A stretch of 64,000 nt of DNA from Vreelandella hamiltonii (GCF_014651775.1 NZ_BMXN01000013.1:42144-106143); one strand, 5' to 3'; shown: positions 40,171 through 53,401, counted from the stretch's first letter. Translations and numbers: made by a program. The notes: generated from the sequence alone by a model not told the origin.

Positions 40171-41289
40171 TTGCATATCGCCGATGTGACCATGTTTCAC
40201 GCCCCAGCAAGTGGCGGGGTTCGCACCTACTTGCAGGCCAAGCATCGCGTGCTCTCCCGAACGGCAGGCCTGCGCACAAGCCTGCTGGTGCCTGGAGCTG
40301 AGCGTGATAGCTTAGGGGATCACCATACGTTGCCAGCGCTGCATCTACCTCTTGGCCAAGGCTATCGATTTCCAGTCCGCCGTCGCCCTTGGCAAGATGC
40401 GCTGATCAATCTCTCCCCCACGTTGATCGAAGCAGGCGACCCTTACGTCACCGCCTGGGCAGCGCTGGAAGCTGGCCAACACTTGGGCGTGCCAGTCGTG
40501 GGGTTCTACCACTCTGACTTACCTCACTTGATGGGTGACCGATTTGGCCGCCATGTTCGTCAGCGGCTGGTTCGCTATGTGGTGGACCTTTACCAGCGTT
40601 TTGATAGCGTGCTGGCGCCGTGCCACGCCATGGCTGAACGCCTGACTGAATGGGGTGTTCCCAACGTACGCGTGCAGTCACTAGGGGTCGATCTGGAGCA
40701 GTTCCATCCCTCTCGACGCGACCCCGACTTTCGAGCAGCCATGAGCATTCCTGAGAATAAGAAGCTGCTGATTTTTGTTGGCCGCTTCTCTCGGGAAAAA
40801 AATATCGATGTGCTGCTAGCCACCATGCGAGCACTTGGCAGCGACTACCATCTGCTGTTGATGGGCCCTGGAATGCCCACCCAAGTGCCAAGCAATGTCA
40901 CGGTGGTGAACCGTTGCTGCGGAAGCCATGAGGTCGCCAGGGCGCTTGCCAGCAGCGATGCGATGCTGCATGCGGGGACTCGGGAAACCTTTGGACTGGT
41001 GGCACAGGAAGCAATGGCCAGTGGCATACCAGTGATTGGCGCCCGGGCGGGCGCACTGATGGAAAACGTACCGCTTGGAGCCGGGGTGCTCTGCCAGCCA
41101 CTTGACCCAGCCGCGATGGCGGACGCCTGTTCCGCGCTGTTTCGCAATGACATTGTCGCCAGCGGACGCTTCGCACGCCACTATGTGGAGCGTCAGTTCA
41201 GCTGGGATAGCGTGATTGGCTCGCTGCTCACACACTATGTCGACCTCTGTGGACTCGAACAGCCCCATGCCCTCGCCCTCCGTCGCTAA
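40171..41289 (+). CDS. GT4-family glycosyltransferase
   Basis: 372 residues. The GT-B fold has an N-terminal acceptor domain (MHIADVTMFHAPASGGVRTY with the GG glycine turn) and a C-terminal nucleotide-sugar domain with IFVGRFSREKNIDVLLATM and the EX7E motif in GTRETFGLVAQEAMASGIPV. It resembles mannosyl/sulfoquinovosyl-type glycolipid glycosyltransferases, but donor and acceptor are unknown. TTG start with GGAGG five bases upstream. It overlaps the next gene by about 23 bases, so the two probably act together on a lipid-linked glycan. Confidence 0.88.
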   Translation: MHIADVTMFHAPASGGVRTYLQAKHRVLSRTAGLRTSLLVPGAERDSLGDHHTLPALHLPLGQGYRFPVRRRPWQDALINLSPTLIEAGDPYVTAWAALEAGQHLGVPVVGFYHSDLPHLMGDRFGRHVRQRLVRYVVDLYQRFDSVLAPCHAMAERLTEWGVPNVRVQSLGVDLEQFHPSRRDPDFRAAMSIPENKKLLIFVGRFSREKNIDVLLATMRALGSDYHLLLMGPGMPTQVPSNVTVVNRCCGSHEVARALASSDAMLHAGTRETFGLVAQEAMASGIPVIGARAGALMENVPLGAGVLCQPLDPAAMADACSALFRNDIVASGRFARHYVERQFSWDSVIGSLLTHYVDLCGLEQPHALALRR

Positions 41290-42295
41290 ACCTCAACGAC
41301 TGCTGCGCTTTCGCCCGCTTCACGGTGTGCTACTGCTAGTAGCTCTGGTGGCACCGCTGGTACTGACATCGCTTGCAGGAGGCAGACAGGCATTCGAACA
41401 CGTAGCGCAGTTCCCTCTGGGCCTGCTGCTGCTCATGATCGCCATGGCGGCGCTATGCTGGAATTTGAACGCCACCCGTCTGCGCCTGATGCTCAACGGC
41501 CGTGCTGGTCAGCTTGGTCAGCGTGGTGCGCTGGGCATTGAACTGGCCGCCAAGTGCGCACTATGCGCAACACCCGGCGGCAGCGGCGGCCCGGCCACCT
41601 TGCTGCTGCTACTTGCCCAGCGGGGATTTTCTCCCTCAAAAGGCGCAGCGGTGTTCCTCATCGACCAGGGGTGCGACCTGTTGTTCTTTCTGGTGATGCT
41701 CAGTGGCTTGATGGCAATATCAGTTTTCGGTAACGCCCAATGGCCGCACCAAGGGTTGGTTCAGCTTTCGCTACTAGGGCTCGTGCTGTTAGCGGTAGGT
41801 GTCTCGCTGATGATGAGCTACCTACCCAAGTTGCTGCGGACTCGTCGTCAATGGCTGATCGGACTGTTGGCATGGCTCCGCCCTGGCCGCAGGCGCTGGC
41901 TGGTCCGGAGACTGTTGCGCTGCCGCTACGCGCTGCGTATCACACTGGCACTACCTAACGCCACGCTGGCAGCCATGCTGGTGCTGACGGCCATGCACTG
42001 GCTGCTGCGCTACAGCTTGCTCTATCTGGCGGTGATTGGCATCGGCGGGCATGCCGATTGGCTTTGGACCTTTCTAACCCAGATGCTGGCCATGGCTGCC
42101 AGCCAGTTCAGCTTTCTTCCTGGCGGTGCCGGGGCTGCTGAAGTGGGGGTGGGAAGCCTGCTGCTACCCTTGATGGAACGTGAGCAGGCCGCGGCCGCCG
42201 TATTGGTGTGGCGGCTCATCAGCTACCACCTTTATCTTGCTGCCGGAGCACCGCTGCTACTGCTCTACAGCACTCGCCTATTGCGCCAGGGTTGA
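41267..42295 (+). CDS. UPF0104/LPG-synthase-type membrane protein
   Basis: 342 residues with seven to eight membrane helices. The signature SQFSFLPGGAGAAEVGVGSL (P-G-G-x-G-x-x-E) marks the lysylphosphatidylglycerol synthase transmembrane/AglD/UPF0104 family, here without the soluble aminoacyltransferase domain; LCATPGGSGGPATLLLLL is the first half-motif. Such proteins are thought to flip or handle lipid-linked substrates. Start uncertain: ATG 41267 is chosen; ATG 41237 would add ten residues, and neither has a clear Shine-Dalgarno. It is coupled to the glycosyltransferase gene. Confidence 0.85.
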   Translation: MPSPSVAKPQRLLRFRPLHGVLLLVALVAPLVLTSLAGGRQAFEHVAQFPLGLLLLMIAMAALCWNLNATRLRLMLNGRAGQLGQRGALGIELAAKCALCATPGGSGGPATLLLLLAQRGFSPSKGAAVFLIDQGCDLLFFLVMLSGLMAISVFGNAQWPHQGLVQLSLLGLVLLAVGVSLMMSYLPKLLRTRRQWLIGLLAWLRPGRRRWLVRRLLRCRYALRITLALPNATLAAMLVLTAMHWLLRYSLLYLAVIGIGGHADWLWTFLTQMLAMAASQFSFLPGGAGAAEVGVGSLLLPLMEREQAAAAVLVWRLISYHLYLAAGAPLLLLYSTRLLRQG

Positions 42296-42330
42296 CCCAC
42301 TCCAATACTCCGACAGCCTTCATAAAACGC

Positions 42331-42359
42331 AAAAAGGGCACCCGAAGGTGCCCTTTTTT
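42331..42359. terminator. Bidirectional terminator between flippase-like gene and sucD
   Basis: AAAAAGGGCACC and GGTGCCCTTTTT pair around a CGAA tetraloop, with A-run and T-run on the two sides. It ends both the GT4 operon and the sdh-suc operon. Confidence 0.92.
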
Positions 42360-42382
42360 AGCGCTGTGAAAAAGTGCGCGGC

Positions 42383-43254
42383 TTACCAGCCGGTCACTTC
42401 TTTCAGTGCATCGCCAATTTGCGCCAAGGAGCGTACGGTTTTGACACCGGCGTCTTCCAGGGCAGCAAATTTCTCGTCGGCAGTACCTTTACCGCCAGAG
42501 ATGATGGCGCCAGCGTGGCCCATACGCTTGCCAGGAGGTGCTGTCACACCGGCAATGTAGGAAACCACCGGCTTGGAAACGTTGGCCTTGATGTAGGCCG
42601 CGGCTTCTTCTTCAGCGGTGCCGCCGATTTCACCGATCATCACGATCGCTTCGGTTTTCGGGTCCTTCTCGAACATCTCCAGGATGTCGATGAAGTTGGA
42701 GCCCGGAATCGGGTCACCACCGATGCCGACACAGGTAGACTGGCCGAAACCGTGGTCAGTGGTCTGCTTGACCGCTTCGTAGGTCAGAGTACCGGAACGC
42801 GATACGATGCCCACTTTACCCGGCTGGTGAATGTGACCCGGCATGATGCCGATTTTACATTCGCCCGGGGTGATCACGCCGGGGCAGTTCGGGCCGATCA
42901 GACGTACGCCCAGCTCGTCGCATTTTACTTTCGCTTCGAGCATGTCGAGGGTCGCGATACCTTCGGTGATGCACACGATCAGCTTGATGCCAGCGTTGGC
43001 CGCTTCAAGGATCGAGTCTTTGCAGAACGCTGCCGGTACGTAGATCACGCTGGCTTCTGCGCCGGTTTTCTCGACCGCTTCTTTCACGGTGTTGAACACG
43101 GGCAGGCCCAGGTGCGTCTGGCCGCCTTTGCCCGGCGTAACACCGCCGACCATTTGCGTGCCATAGGCAATCGCCTGTTCGGAGTGGAACGTGCCCTGGC
43201 CACCGGTGAACCCTTGGCAGATGACCTTGGTGTTCTTATCGATCAGGATACTCA

Positions 43255-43255
<1 letters not shown>
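42383..43255 (-). CDS. sucD: Succinyl-CoA synthetase alpha subunit
   Basis: 290 residues. CoA-binding Rossmann domain begins [35 protein letters not shown] and the phosphohistidine site [17 protein letters not shown] are diagnostic. With SucC it makes succinate, CoA and ATP/GTP from succinyl-CoA. The start overlaps the sucC stop by one base (TAATG). It is the last gene of the sdh-suc cluster. Confidence 0.98.
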
Positions 43256-44421
<1,166 letters not shown>

Positions 44422-44583
44422 CGATTCATGCCATTGGTTGCATGTGACTCGAACGATGATCAGTCGCCCTGAAGAACATCTTGCAGGTGCTGGTCATCCC
44501 CGTACTTTCATGACGGCGAGTTGCCACGCCGCCATGAAAGTGGTGCGCCACCTGACGGTGGCGCTTGGTTGTTGCTTAGCGAA

Positions 44584-46082
<1,499 letters not shown>

Positions 46083-46136
46083 AGTGCGATTGCAGAGAAC
46101 GTTTCATCAACAGCGAAGGCGGATCAACGCGCTTCG

Positions 46137-47681
46137 TTATACGTCCAGCAGCAAGCGAGCCGGGTCTTCCAGCAGCTCTTTGATAGTCACCAGGAATCTT
46201 ACCGCATCTTTACCATCGATCATGCGGTGGTCGTAGGAGAGCGCCAGATACATCATCGGGCGAATCTCGACCTTGCCATTCACCGCCATGGGGCGATCCT
46301 GAATCTTGTGCATGCCCAAGATAGCGGTCTGCGGCGGGTTGATGATCGGCGTCGACATCAGTGAACCGAAGGTGCCACCGTTGGTGATGGTGAAGGTACC
46401 ACCGATCATGTCGTCCATGCCCAGCTTGCCGTCACGGCCACGCTTGCCGAAGTCGACGATGCTGCGCTCGACGTCAGCGATCTTCATGCTGTCGGTATCA
46501 CGCAGTACCGGTACCACCAGGCCACGGTCGGTGGAAACGGCGACACCGATATCCTGATAACCGTGGTAGACGATGTCGGTGCCGTCGATGGAGGCATTGA
46601 CGTCCGGGAAGCGCTTGAGCGCTTCGGAAGCGGCTTTTACAAAGAAGCCCATGAAGCCCAGTTTGACATCGTGGGTCTTCTGGAAAGTGTCCTTGTACTG
46701 GGCACGCAGGGCCATGATTTCCGTCATGTCCACTTCGTTGTACGTGGTCAGCATCGCCGCGGTCTGCTGTGCCTGAACCAGGCGCTTGGCGATGGTCTGG
46801 CGCAGACGGGTCATCGGTACGCGCTTCTCTTCGCGCTCACCCGCCACCGCCGGAGCCGCCGCAGCCTTGGCCGGCGCAGAGGACTTGGCAGCTTTCTTGG
46901 CCGAACCATCCTTGACGGCTTTCTGAACGTCTTCTTTCAGAATGCGACCGCCTTTGCCGGTACCTTCGATCTTGGAAACGTCCAGATCGTGCTCGGCAAC
47001 CATCTTGCGAGCAGCCGGTGCCAACACTTTGTCACCCACCTTCTCATCGGCGCCTTCATCGTCAGCGTCGTTGGAAGCGCTGCTGGAAGAAGAAGCGCTG
47101 GCCTGGTCACTGCCACCGCCTTCTACGAAAGTTGCCAGAATCGCTTCGGACTCAACCTGGCTGCCTTCTTCTGCCTTGATTTCCGCCAGGGCACCATCGG
47201 CAGGCGCCACGACTTCCAGCACGACTTTGTCGGTTTCGATGTCGGCCAGCACTTCGTCACGCTTGACCGCTTCGCCTACTTTCTTGTGCCAGGTCGCCAC
47301 GGTGCCTTCCTGAATGGACTCAGGGAAGCTGGGCGCCTTCACGTCGTGCTGCTTGCCACCGGCTGGCTTGGCGGCTTCTTTGGACTCGGCCTTCTCGGCG
47401 CTGTCATCGCTGGCGGCACTCTCTTTCTTGCTGCCAGCACCGCTCGCTTCGCCGATCTTGCCCAATACCTGCTCGGACTCGACGGTATCGCCTTCTTCGG
47501 CCATCACGTCGGTCAGGGTTCCCGCTTCCGGTGCGACGACTTCAAGCACCACTTTATCGGTCTCGATTTCAACGATCAGCTCGTCGCGTTCGACGCTGTC
47601 ACCCGGCTTCTTGTGCCACGCGGCCACGGTGCCTTCGGCAACGGATTCCGGAAAGGTTGGCGCTTTGATATCAGTAGCCAT
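46137..47681 (-). CDS. sucB: 2-oxoglutarate dehydrogenase E2 with two lipoyl domains
   Basis: 514 residues, about 110 longer than E. coli SucB. Two lipoyl domains repeat each other: residues 1-77 and about 113-188, with lipoyl-lysines K43 and K152 in identical [12 protein letters not shown] segments, each followed by an Ala/Ser/Glu/Lys-rich linker. The E1/E3-binding domain is near 217-254 ([15 protein letters not shown]), and the catalytic domain (from about 288) ends with [15 protein letters not shown] holding His and Asp. It transfers succinyl to CoA. Catalytic-domain sequence and operon place it as succinyltransferase rather than acetyltransferase. Confidence 0.96.
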   Translation of the reverse strand: MATDIKAPTFPESVAEGTVAAWHKKPGDSVERDELIVEIETDKVVLEVVAPEAGTLTDVMAEEGDTVESEQVLGKIGEASGAGSKKESAASDDSAEKAESKEAAKPAGGKQHDVKAPSFPESIQEGTVATWHKKVGEAVKRDEVLADIETDKVVLEVVAPADGALAEIKAEEGSQVESEAILATFVEGGGSDQASASSSSSASNDADDEGADEKVGDKVLAPAARKMVAEHDLDVSKIEGTGKGGRILKEDVQKAVKDGSAKKAAKSSAPAKAAAAPAVAGEREEKRVPMTRLRQTIAKRLVQAQQTAAMLTTYNEVDMTEIMALRAQYKDTFQKTHDVKLGFMGFFVKAASEALKRFPDVNASIDGTDIVYHGYQDIGVAVSTDRGLVVPVLRDTDSMKIADVERSIVDFGKRGRDGKLGMDDMIGGTFTITNGGTFGSLMSTPIINPPQTAILGMHKIQDRPMAVNGKVEIRPMMYLALSYDHRMIDGKDAVRFLVTIKELLEDPARLLLDV

Positions 47682-47719
47682 GTCGTTTCCCTTATATGTT
47701 CTCTAAGCCTGGCGGACGC

Positions 47720-50554
47720 TTAAATATTAAAAGCGTCTTCCACCAGCTGGCGCTGCTGTTCAGTGTGGACGGACATGTAGCCCGCTGCCGGAGCAGCCGA
47801 GGCAGGACGCCCTGCGAATTTCAACTCACGACCCAGGCCGTCTTTCAACAGGTCGGCCACGGCACGCATGTGGTGCTGACTGGAGTACCAGGCGCCCTGA
47901 TTCAGCGGCTCTTCCTGACACCAGACGATGTCTTCCACATTGGCGTATGCCTGGAGCACTTCCAGAAGCTCTTCTTTCGGGAAGGGGTAGAGCTGCTCAA
48001 GACGAAGGATGATCGTATCGTCACGCTCGTTCTCAGCACGCCAGTTGGCCAGATCATAGTAGACCTTGCCAGCGCACATGATCACACGAGTGACTTTCTC
48101 GGCATCCAGGTTGCCCTGGTCGGGCAGCACCATGTGGAACTTGCCATGGGCCAGATCTTCGAGACTGGACACGGCTTCCTTGTGGCGCAGCAGCGACTTG
48201 GGCGACATGACCACCAGCGGCTTGCGCAGCGGGCGAATCACCTGACGGCGCAGCAGATGGTAAATCTGTGAAGGCGTCGTCGGTACGCACACTTGCATGT
48301 TGTGCTCGGCGCACAGCTGCAAGAAGCGCTCAAGGCGTGCCGAAGAGTGCTCGGGGCCCTGGCCTTCATAGCCATGGGGCAGCAGCATGGTCAAGCCACA
48401 CAGGCGACCCCACTTGGTCTCACCAGAGGAAATGAACTGGTCGACCACGACCTGGGCACCGTTGAAGAAGTCACCGAACTGCGCTTCCCAGATCACCAGA
48501 TCGTTGGGAGCCGTGGTGGAGTAGCCATACTCGAACGCCAGCACGGCTTCTTCCGACAGGAAGGAGTCGTGGATGGTGAAGCGGGGCTGACCATCGGCCA
48601 TGTTCTGCAGCGGCACGTAGGTCGTCGCGTCTTTCTGGTTGTGCACCACCGCATGACGATGCGAGAACGTGCCACGGCCAACGTCCTGACCGGTAATCCG
48701 GATCGGGTGGCCTTGATCCAGCAGCGTGGCATAGGCCAGCGTTTCGGCGAAGCCCCAGTTGAGCCCCATGCCGCCCGCCTGCATCTTGCGGCGGTCTTCA
48801 TAGATCTTGGCGACCTGACGCTGTACTTCGACACCGTCAGGGATCTCACACATCTTCGCCGCCAGCTGTTGCAGGCGTTTCATGTCGAAGGTGGTGTCGG
48901 CATTGCCGGTCCACTCATGGCCCAGGTAGGGAGCCCAGTCGACGAACAGCGACTTGTTGGGTTCCTGAACCAGCGCGTTAGCCACGTGATTGCCTGCCAC
49001 GAGATCATCGCGGTAGGTTTCCACCATGGCTTTGGCGTCGTCTTCGGACAGCACGCCCTGCTCGATCAGACGCTGCGCATACAGCGTGCGTGAGGAGGGG
49101 TGGTCCTTGATTTTGGCGTACATCAGCGGCTGGGTGCCCGATGGCTCGTCGGCTTCGTTATGGCCGCGACGGCGGTAGCACACCAGGTCGATGACGACGT
49201 CTTTCTTGAACTGCTGACGGTAATCCAGGGCCACTTGGGTGGCGTGAATGACCGCGTCCGGATCATCGCCGTTGACGTGGAAAATCGGCGCCTGAACCAT
49301 CTTGGCAATGTCAGTACAGTATTCGGTGGAGCGTGCATCGGCCGGGTTGGAGGTCGTGAACCCCACCTGGTTGTTGATGACGATGTGTACCGTGCCACCG
49401 GTCTTGTAGGCGCGGGTCTGGGACATCTGGAATGTCTCCATGACCACACCCTGCCCCGCGAAGGCAGCATCGCCATGAACGTTGATCGGCAGCACTTTGC
49501 TTCCGTCAGCGTCGTTGCGGCGATCCTGGCGGGCACGTACCGAGCCTTCCACCACCGGCGCGACGATTTCGAGATGCGACGGGTTGAACGACATGGCCAG
49601 GTGGACTTCGCCACCAGGCGACATGACGTTGGAGCTGAAGCCCTGGTGGTATTTCACGTCACCAGAACCACGCTCGATGACTTTCTTGCCATCGAATTCG
49701 TCGATCAGATCCGCAGGGTTCTTGCCCAGGATGTTGACCAGCAGATTCAAGCGGCCACGGTGGGCCATGCCGATCACGACTTCCTTGGTGCCGTAGCCAC
49801 CGGCGCGCTGAATCAGTTCGTCCATCATCGGTACGAACGACTCGCCACCTTCCAGGCCGAAGCGCTTGGTACCCGGGTACTTGGAGGCCAGGTAATTTTC
49901 CAGACCTTCCGCAGCCGTCAGGCGCTCCAGTACGTGCTTGCGCACGTCATCGCTGAACTTGGGCGCGCTGCGTACCGATTCGAAACGACGCTGCAGCCAG
50001 CGCTTCTCTTCGGTATCCACGATGTGCATGATTTCGCAGCCGATGGAGCGGCAGTAGGTCTGCTCCAGCGCGTCGACGATCTCGCGCAGCGGTGCTTTAT
50101 CAATACCCAGGAAGAAAGAACCTGTCTGGAACTCGGTATCAAGATCAGCTTTGGACAGCTGATGGAATGACAGGTCGAGGTCGGGGACGGGGGTGGGATT
50201 ACGCAGACCAAGCGGGTCGATATTGGCCTTTTGATGGCCACGGAAGCGATACGCGTTGATCAGCTGCAGGACTTTGACCTGCTTTTTGTTTTCACCGCTG
50301 TCGGACGCGGCGACTACCCGGCATGGGCGACTTTCACGGCCAAGCTGGTAGAACTGATCACGAATGGGGCTTAGTGGAACATCGTGGGAGGCACTGCCTT
50401 CAGCACGCGGCAACTGATCGAAATAGCTGCGCCACTCGTCTGAGACAGAATCAGGATCGGCGAGGTACTGCTCGTAAAGCGCTTCCACGTAGTGGACATT
50501 GCCACCACTAACGTGAGAGGAACGCCACATCAACTCCATTATGCCTTGTTGCAT
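47720..50554 (-). CDS. sucA: 2-oxoglutarate dehydrogenase E1 component
   Basis: 944 residues from ATG 50554, whose N-terminus MQQGIMELMWRSSHVSGGN aligns with Pseudomonas SucA (M-Q-x-x-x-M-x-x-MW); the frame is open to 50689, but the extra 45 residues are unconserved. TPP-enzyme features: KRFGLEGGESFVPMMDELI, GMAHRGRLNLLVN, VNGDDPDAV (Mg/TPP site) and the transketolase-like half with GQDVGRGTFSHRHAV. It decarboxylates 2-oxoglutarate and succinylates E2 lipoyl groups. First gene of sucAB-lpd-sucCD. Confidence 0.97.
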   Translation of the reverse strand: MQQGIMELMWRSSHVSGGNVHYVEALYEQYLADPDSVSDEWRSYFDQLPRAEGSASHDVPLSPIRDQFYQLGRESRPCRVVAASDSGENKKQVKVLQLINAYRFRGHQKANIDPLGLRNPTPVPDLDLSFHQLSKADLDTEFQTGSFFLGIDKAPLREIVDALEQTYCRSIGCEIMHIVDTEEKRWLQRRFESVRSAPKFSDDVRKHVLERLTAAEGLENYLASKYPGTKRFGLEGGESFVPMMDELIQRAGGYGTKEVVIGMAHRGRLNLLVNILGKNPADLIDEFDGKKVIERGSGDVKYHQGFSSNVMSPGGEVHLAMSFNPSHLEIVAPVVEGSVRARQDRRNDADGSKVLPINVHGDAAFAGQGVVMETFQMSQTRAYKTGGTVHIVINNQVGFTTSNPADARSTEYCTDIAKMVQAPIFHVNGDDPDAVIHATQVALDYRQQFKKDVVIDLVCYRRRGHNEADEPSGTQPLMYAKIKDHPSSRTLYAQRLIEQGVLSEDDAKAMVETYRDDLVAGNHVANALVQEPNKSLFVDWAPYLGHEWTGNADTTFDMKRLQQLAAKMCEIPDGVEVQRQVAKIYEDRRKMQAGGMGLNWGFAETLAYATLLDQGHPIRITGQDVGRGTFSHRHAVVHNQKDATTYVPLQNMADGQPRFTIHDSFLSEEAVLAFEYGYSTTAPNDLVIWEAQFGDFFNGAQVVVDQFISSGETKWGRLCGLTMLLPHGYEGQGPEHSSARLERFLQLCAEHNMQVCVPTTPSQIYHLLRRQVIRPLRKPLVVMSPKSLLRHKEAVSSLEDLAHGKFHMVLPDQGNLDAEKVTRVIMCAGKVYYDLANWRAENERDDTIILRLEQLYPFPKEELLEVLQAYANVEDIVWCQEEPLNQGAWYSSQHHMRAVADLLKDGLGRELKFAGRPASAAPAAGYMSVHTEQQRQLVEDAFNI

Positions 50555-50723
50555 CTCTCGGTCACCCTGCACTGATGGGGTGGTATCGGCATCGCTGCAT
50601 GCGTGCAACGACATCGCTATTGCCCTGCCGGCGGGGCGGGACGTTTGCCGGCGGCGCCGACCTGAGGCCGGTAGCCCTTGTTCATACACGTATGATGACG
50701 CGTTTCATTACCAGTTCATGCTC

Positions 50724-50752
50724 AAAAGCCGGTACTCGTCGCACCGGCTTTT
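50724..50752 (-). terminator. Hairpin with short T run after sdhB
   Basis: AAAAGCCGGT and ACCGGCTTTT form a perfect ten-base stem with a nine-base loop; only four T belong to the stem, so it could be a partial terminator or attenuator between sdhB and sucA. It lies 136 bases after the sdhB stop. Confidence 0.5.
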
Positions 50753-50766
50753 AAACTTGGCTGATC

Positions 50767-50793
50767 CATGGTGCGGCGCGTCGCCGCACCATG
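50767..50793 (-). other. Perfect 12-bp stem-loop between sdhB and sucA
   Basis: CATGGTGCGGCG and CGCCGCACCATG pair completely around a three-base loop, without T run. Together with the hairpin at 50724-50752 it fills the 333-base sdhB-sucA gap; probably an RNA processing or stability element. No gene is visible in this gap. Confidence 0.65.
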
Positions 50794-50887
50794 ACAGCCC
50801 CTATGATAACAAGCGAAGCGCCACGATTTAAGTAGCTTTGTGATGCAACTTACGTGGTAGTCGCTTTTTTTTCACAGGATTAATGAG

Positions 50888-51598
50888 TTACGTCGCATCT
50901 GCGAGCAACATTTCACGAATTTTACCAATTGCACGAGTCGGATTCAGACCTTTCGGGCATACCGCCACGCAGTTCATGATGCCGCGGCAACGGAATACCG
51001 AGAACGGGTCTTCCAGGCTGGTCAGACGCTCACGCGTGGCGGTATCGCGACTGTCGGCCAGGAAGCGGTATGACTGCAGCAGACCCGCCGGGCCCACGAA
51101 CTTGTCCGGGTTCCACCAGAACGACGGGCAGGACGTGGAGCAGCAGGCGCACAGGATACACTCGTACAGGCCGTCCAGCTTGTCGCGCTCTTCCGGCGAC
51201 TGCAGACGCTCGATGGCAGGCGCTGGCGTGTCGTTTTGCAGATACGGCTGGATGCGCTCGTACTGCTTGTAGAACAAGCCCATGTCCACGACCATGTCGC
51301 GGATGACCGGCAGGCCAGGCAACGGACGCAGAGTCAGCTTGTTGTTTTTCACGACGTCCGACAGCGGCGTGATGCACGCCAGGCCGTTCTTGCCGTTCAT
51401 GTTCATGCCATCGGAACCGCACACGCCTTCACGGCAGCTGCGGCGATAGGCCAGGCCACTGTCCTGCTCTTTCATCAGGTGCAGTACATCCAGCACCATC
51501 AGATCGCGACCTTTGGTATCGACCTGGAACTCCTGCATGTAGGGCGCGGAGTCGGTTTCCGGGTTGTAGCGATACACGGATACCTGAAGATTTGACAT
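50888..51598 (-). CDS. sdhB: Succinate dehydrogenase iron-sulfur subunit
   Basis: 236 residues. The [2Fe-2S] ligands are in SCREGVCGSDGMNMNGKNG plus a distal Cys; [4Fe-4S] in ECILCACCSTSCP; [3Fe-4S] in CRGIMNCVAVCPKGLNP. It passes electrons from SdhA FAD to quinone at SdhCD on the cytoplasmic side of the inner membrane. 27 bases after sdhA. Confidence 0.98.
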   Translation of the reverse strand: MSNLQVSVYRYNPETDSAPYMQEFQVDTKGRDLMVLDVLHLMKEQDSGLAYRRSCREGVCGSDGMNMNGKNGLACITPLSDVVKNNKLTLRPLPGLPVIRDMVVDMGLFYKQYERIQPYLQNDTPAPAIERLQSPEERDKLDGLYECILCACCSTSCPSFWWNPDKFVGPAGLLQSYRFLADSRDTATRERLTSLEDPFSVFRCRGIMNCVAVCPKGLNPTRAIGKIREMLLADAT

Positions 51599-51625
51599 GG
51601 TGTCTCCCTCTCGTCGGTGCGGAGA

Positions 51626-53398
51626 TTAGTAGGTGCGAACCTTCGGCTCGAACGTATCGACTGTTTTCGGCTTGAAGTTGACGTCGCGCTGCTTCAGCTC
51701 TTTGCTAGCCGGGAAGTAGAGCGAGTGTTTCAGCCAGTTGACATCATCACGGTCGGGGTAGTCGTAGCGCGAGTGGGCACCACGGCTCTCTTTACGCTCA
51801 AGGGCAGCAATCGCCGTTGCTTCTGCCACTTCCATCAGGTTGTCCAGCTCCAGCGCTTCGACACGGGCAGTGTTGAAGGCGTTGGATTTGTCCGGCAGGT
51901 GCGCATTGTCGATGCGGCCACGCAGTTCCGCCAGCTGTTTGACACCTTCCTGCATGTTTTTCTCTTCACGGAATACACCGAAAGAGTTCTGCATGATGCT
52001 TTGCAGCTCGGCCTTGAGCTCAGGAATGCTTTCACCGCCTTCAGACTCGTTCCAGCGAGTGATGCGCTTCATGGCGGTTTCGATGTCCGACTCGGAAGCA
52101 TCCAGGTATTCGACGCCTTCGTTCAGTGCACCTTCGATGAACATACCCGCGGCGCGACCGAAGACCACCAGATCCAGCAGCGAGTTGCCGCCCAGACGGT
52201 TGGCACCGTGTACCGATACACAGGCAGCTTCGCCACACGCGAACAGACCGTTGACGATCTTGTCGTTGCCGCTCTCGTCCTGGGTGATCGCCTGACCATG
52301 AATATTGGTCGGGATACCGCCCATCATGTAGTGGCAGGTCGGGACGACCGGGATCGGGTCCTTGGCCGGGTCGACGTGAGCGAAGGTCTTGGAGAGCTCG
52401 ACGATGCCAGGCAGACGCTTGCCAAGTACTTCTTCACCCAGGTGATCCAGCTTCAGGAACACGTGGTCGCCCTTCTCGCCACAGCCGCGGCCTTCGAGGA
52501 TTTCCATGACCATGGAACGCGCCACGACGTCACGGCCCGCCAGGTCTTTGGCGTTGGGCGCATAGCGCTCCATGAAACGCTCGCCATCCTTGTTGACCAG
52601 GTAGCCACCTTCACCACGGCAACCTTCGGTGACCAGCGTGCCCGCACCGTAGATACCGGTCGGGTGGAACTGCCACATTTCCATGTCCTGCATCGGGAAA
52701 CCAGCGCGCAGCGCCATGCCGATGCCGTCACCCGTGTTGATCAGGGCGTTGGTGGTCGACGCGTAGATGCGTCCGGCACCGCCGGTCGCCAGCACGGTGG
52801 CTTTCGACTTGACGTGCACCACTTCGCCGGTTTCGATGCACATGGCGATACAGCCCACCACGTCACCGTTGGCGTTCTTGACCAGATCCACCGCGTACCA
52901 CTCGTTCAGGAACGTGGTGTTGTTCTTCAGGTTGTTCTGGTACAGGGTGTGCAGCAGCGCGTGACCGGTACGGTCGGCGGCGGCGCAGGTACGTGCCGCC
53001 TGACCACCTTCACCAAAGTTCTTGGACTGACCACCGAACGGACGCTGATAGATGCGGCCATTGTCGAAACGCGAGAACGGCAGGCCCATGTGCTCGAGTT
53101 CGAAGACGGCCTTGGGGCCTTCCGAACACATGTACTCGGCAGCGTCCTGGTCAGCGATATAGTCGCCGCCCTTGACGGTGTCATACATGTGCCAGCGCCA
53201 GTCGTCGTTCGGGTCGGCGGAGGCAATCGCACAGGTGATACCGCCCTGAGCAGAAACCGTGTGGGAGCGTGTCGGGAACACTTTGGACAGTACCGCTGTC
53301 TTTTTACCGGACTTGGCCAGTTCAAGAGCGGCACGCAGGCCAGAGCCACCGCCACCCACGATGATGGCGTCAAACGTCAGGCTACGAAGGTTAGACAT
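51626..53398 (-). CDS. sdhA: Succinate dehydrogenase flavoprotein subunit
   Basis: 590 residues. FAD-binding motif [17 protein letters not shown], the flavinylated His in [12 protein letters not shown], quinone-side YHFMMGG-equivalent [11 protein letters not shown], and the active-site Arg/His region [15 protein letters not shown]. It oxidises succinate to fumarate. The stop is three bases before the sdhD... sdhA junction (4-base gap to sdhD), as in the usual sdhCDAB order. Confidence 0.98.
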   Translation of the reverse strand: MSNLRSLTFDAIIVGGGGSGLRAALELAKSGKKTAVLSKVFPTRSHTVSAQGGITCAIASADPNDDWRWHMYDTVKGGDYIADQDAAEYMCSEGPKAVFELEHMGLPFSRFDNGRIYQRPFGGQSKNFGEGGQAARTCAAADRTGHALLHTLYQNNLKNNTTFLNEWYAVDLVKNANGDVVGCIAMCIETGEVVHVKSKATVLATGGAGRIYASTTNALINTGDGIGMALRAGFPMQDMEMWQFHPTGIYGAGTLVTEGCRGEGGYLVNKDGERFMERYAPNAKDLAGRDVVARSMVMEILEGRGCGEKGDHVFLKLDHLGEEVLGKRLPGIVELSKTFAHVDPAKDPIPVVPTCHYMMGGIPTNIHGQAITQDESGNDKIVNGLFACGEAACVSVHGANRLGGNSLLDLVVFGRAAGMFIEGALNEGVEYLDASESDIETAMKRITRWNESEGGESIPELKAELQSIMQNSFGVFREEKNMQEGVKQLAELRGRIDNAHLPDKSNAFNTARVEALELDNLMEVAEATAIAALERKESRGAHSRYDYPDRDDVNWLKHSLYFPASKELKQRDVNFKPKTVDTFEPKVRTY

Positions 53399-53401
53399 AG
53401 A

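Noticed and set aside
44545..44564. Hairpin after lpd as a terminator
   Set aside because: GCGCCACC/GGTGGCGC pairs well, but no T run follows on the minus strand and sucCD continue downstream.
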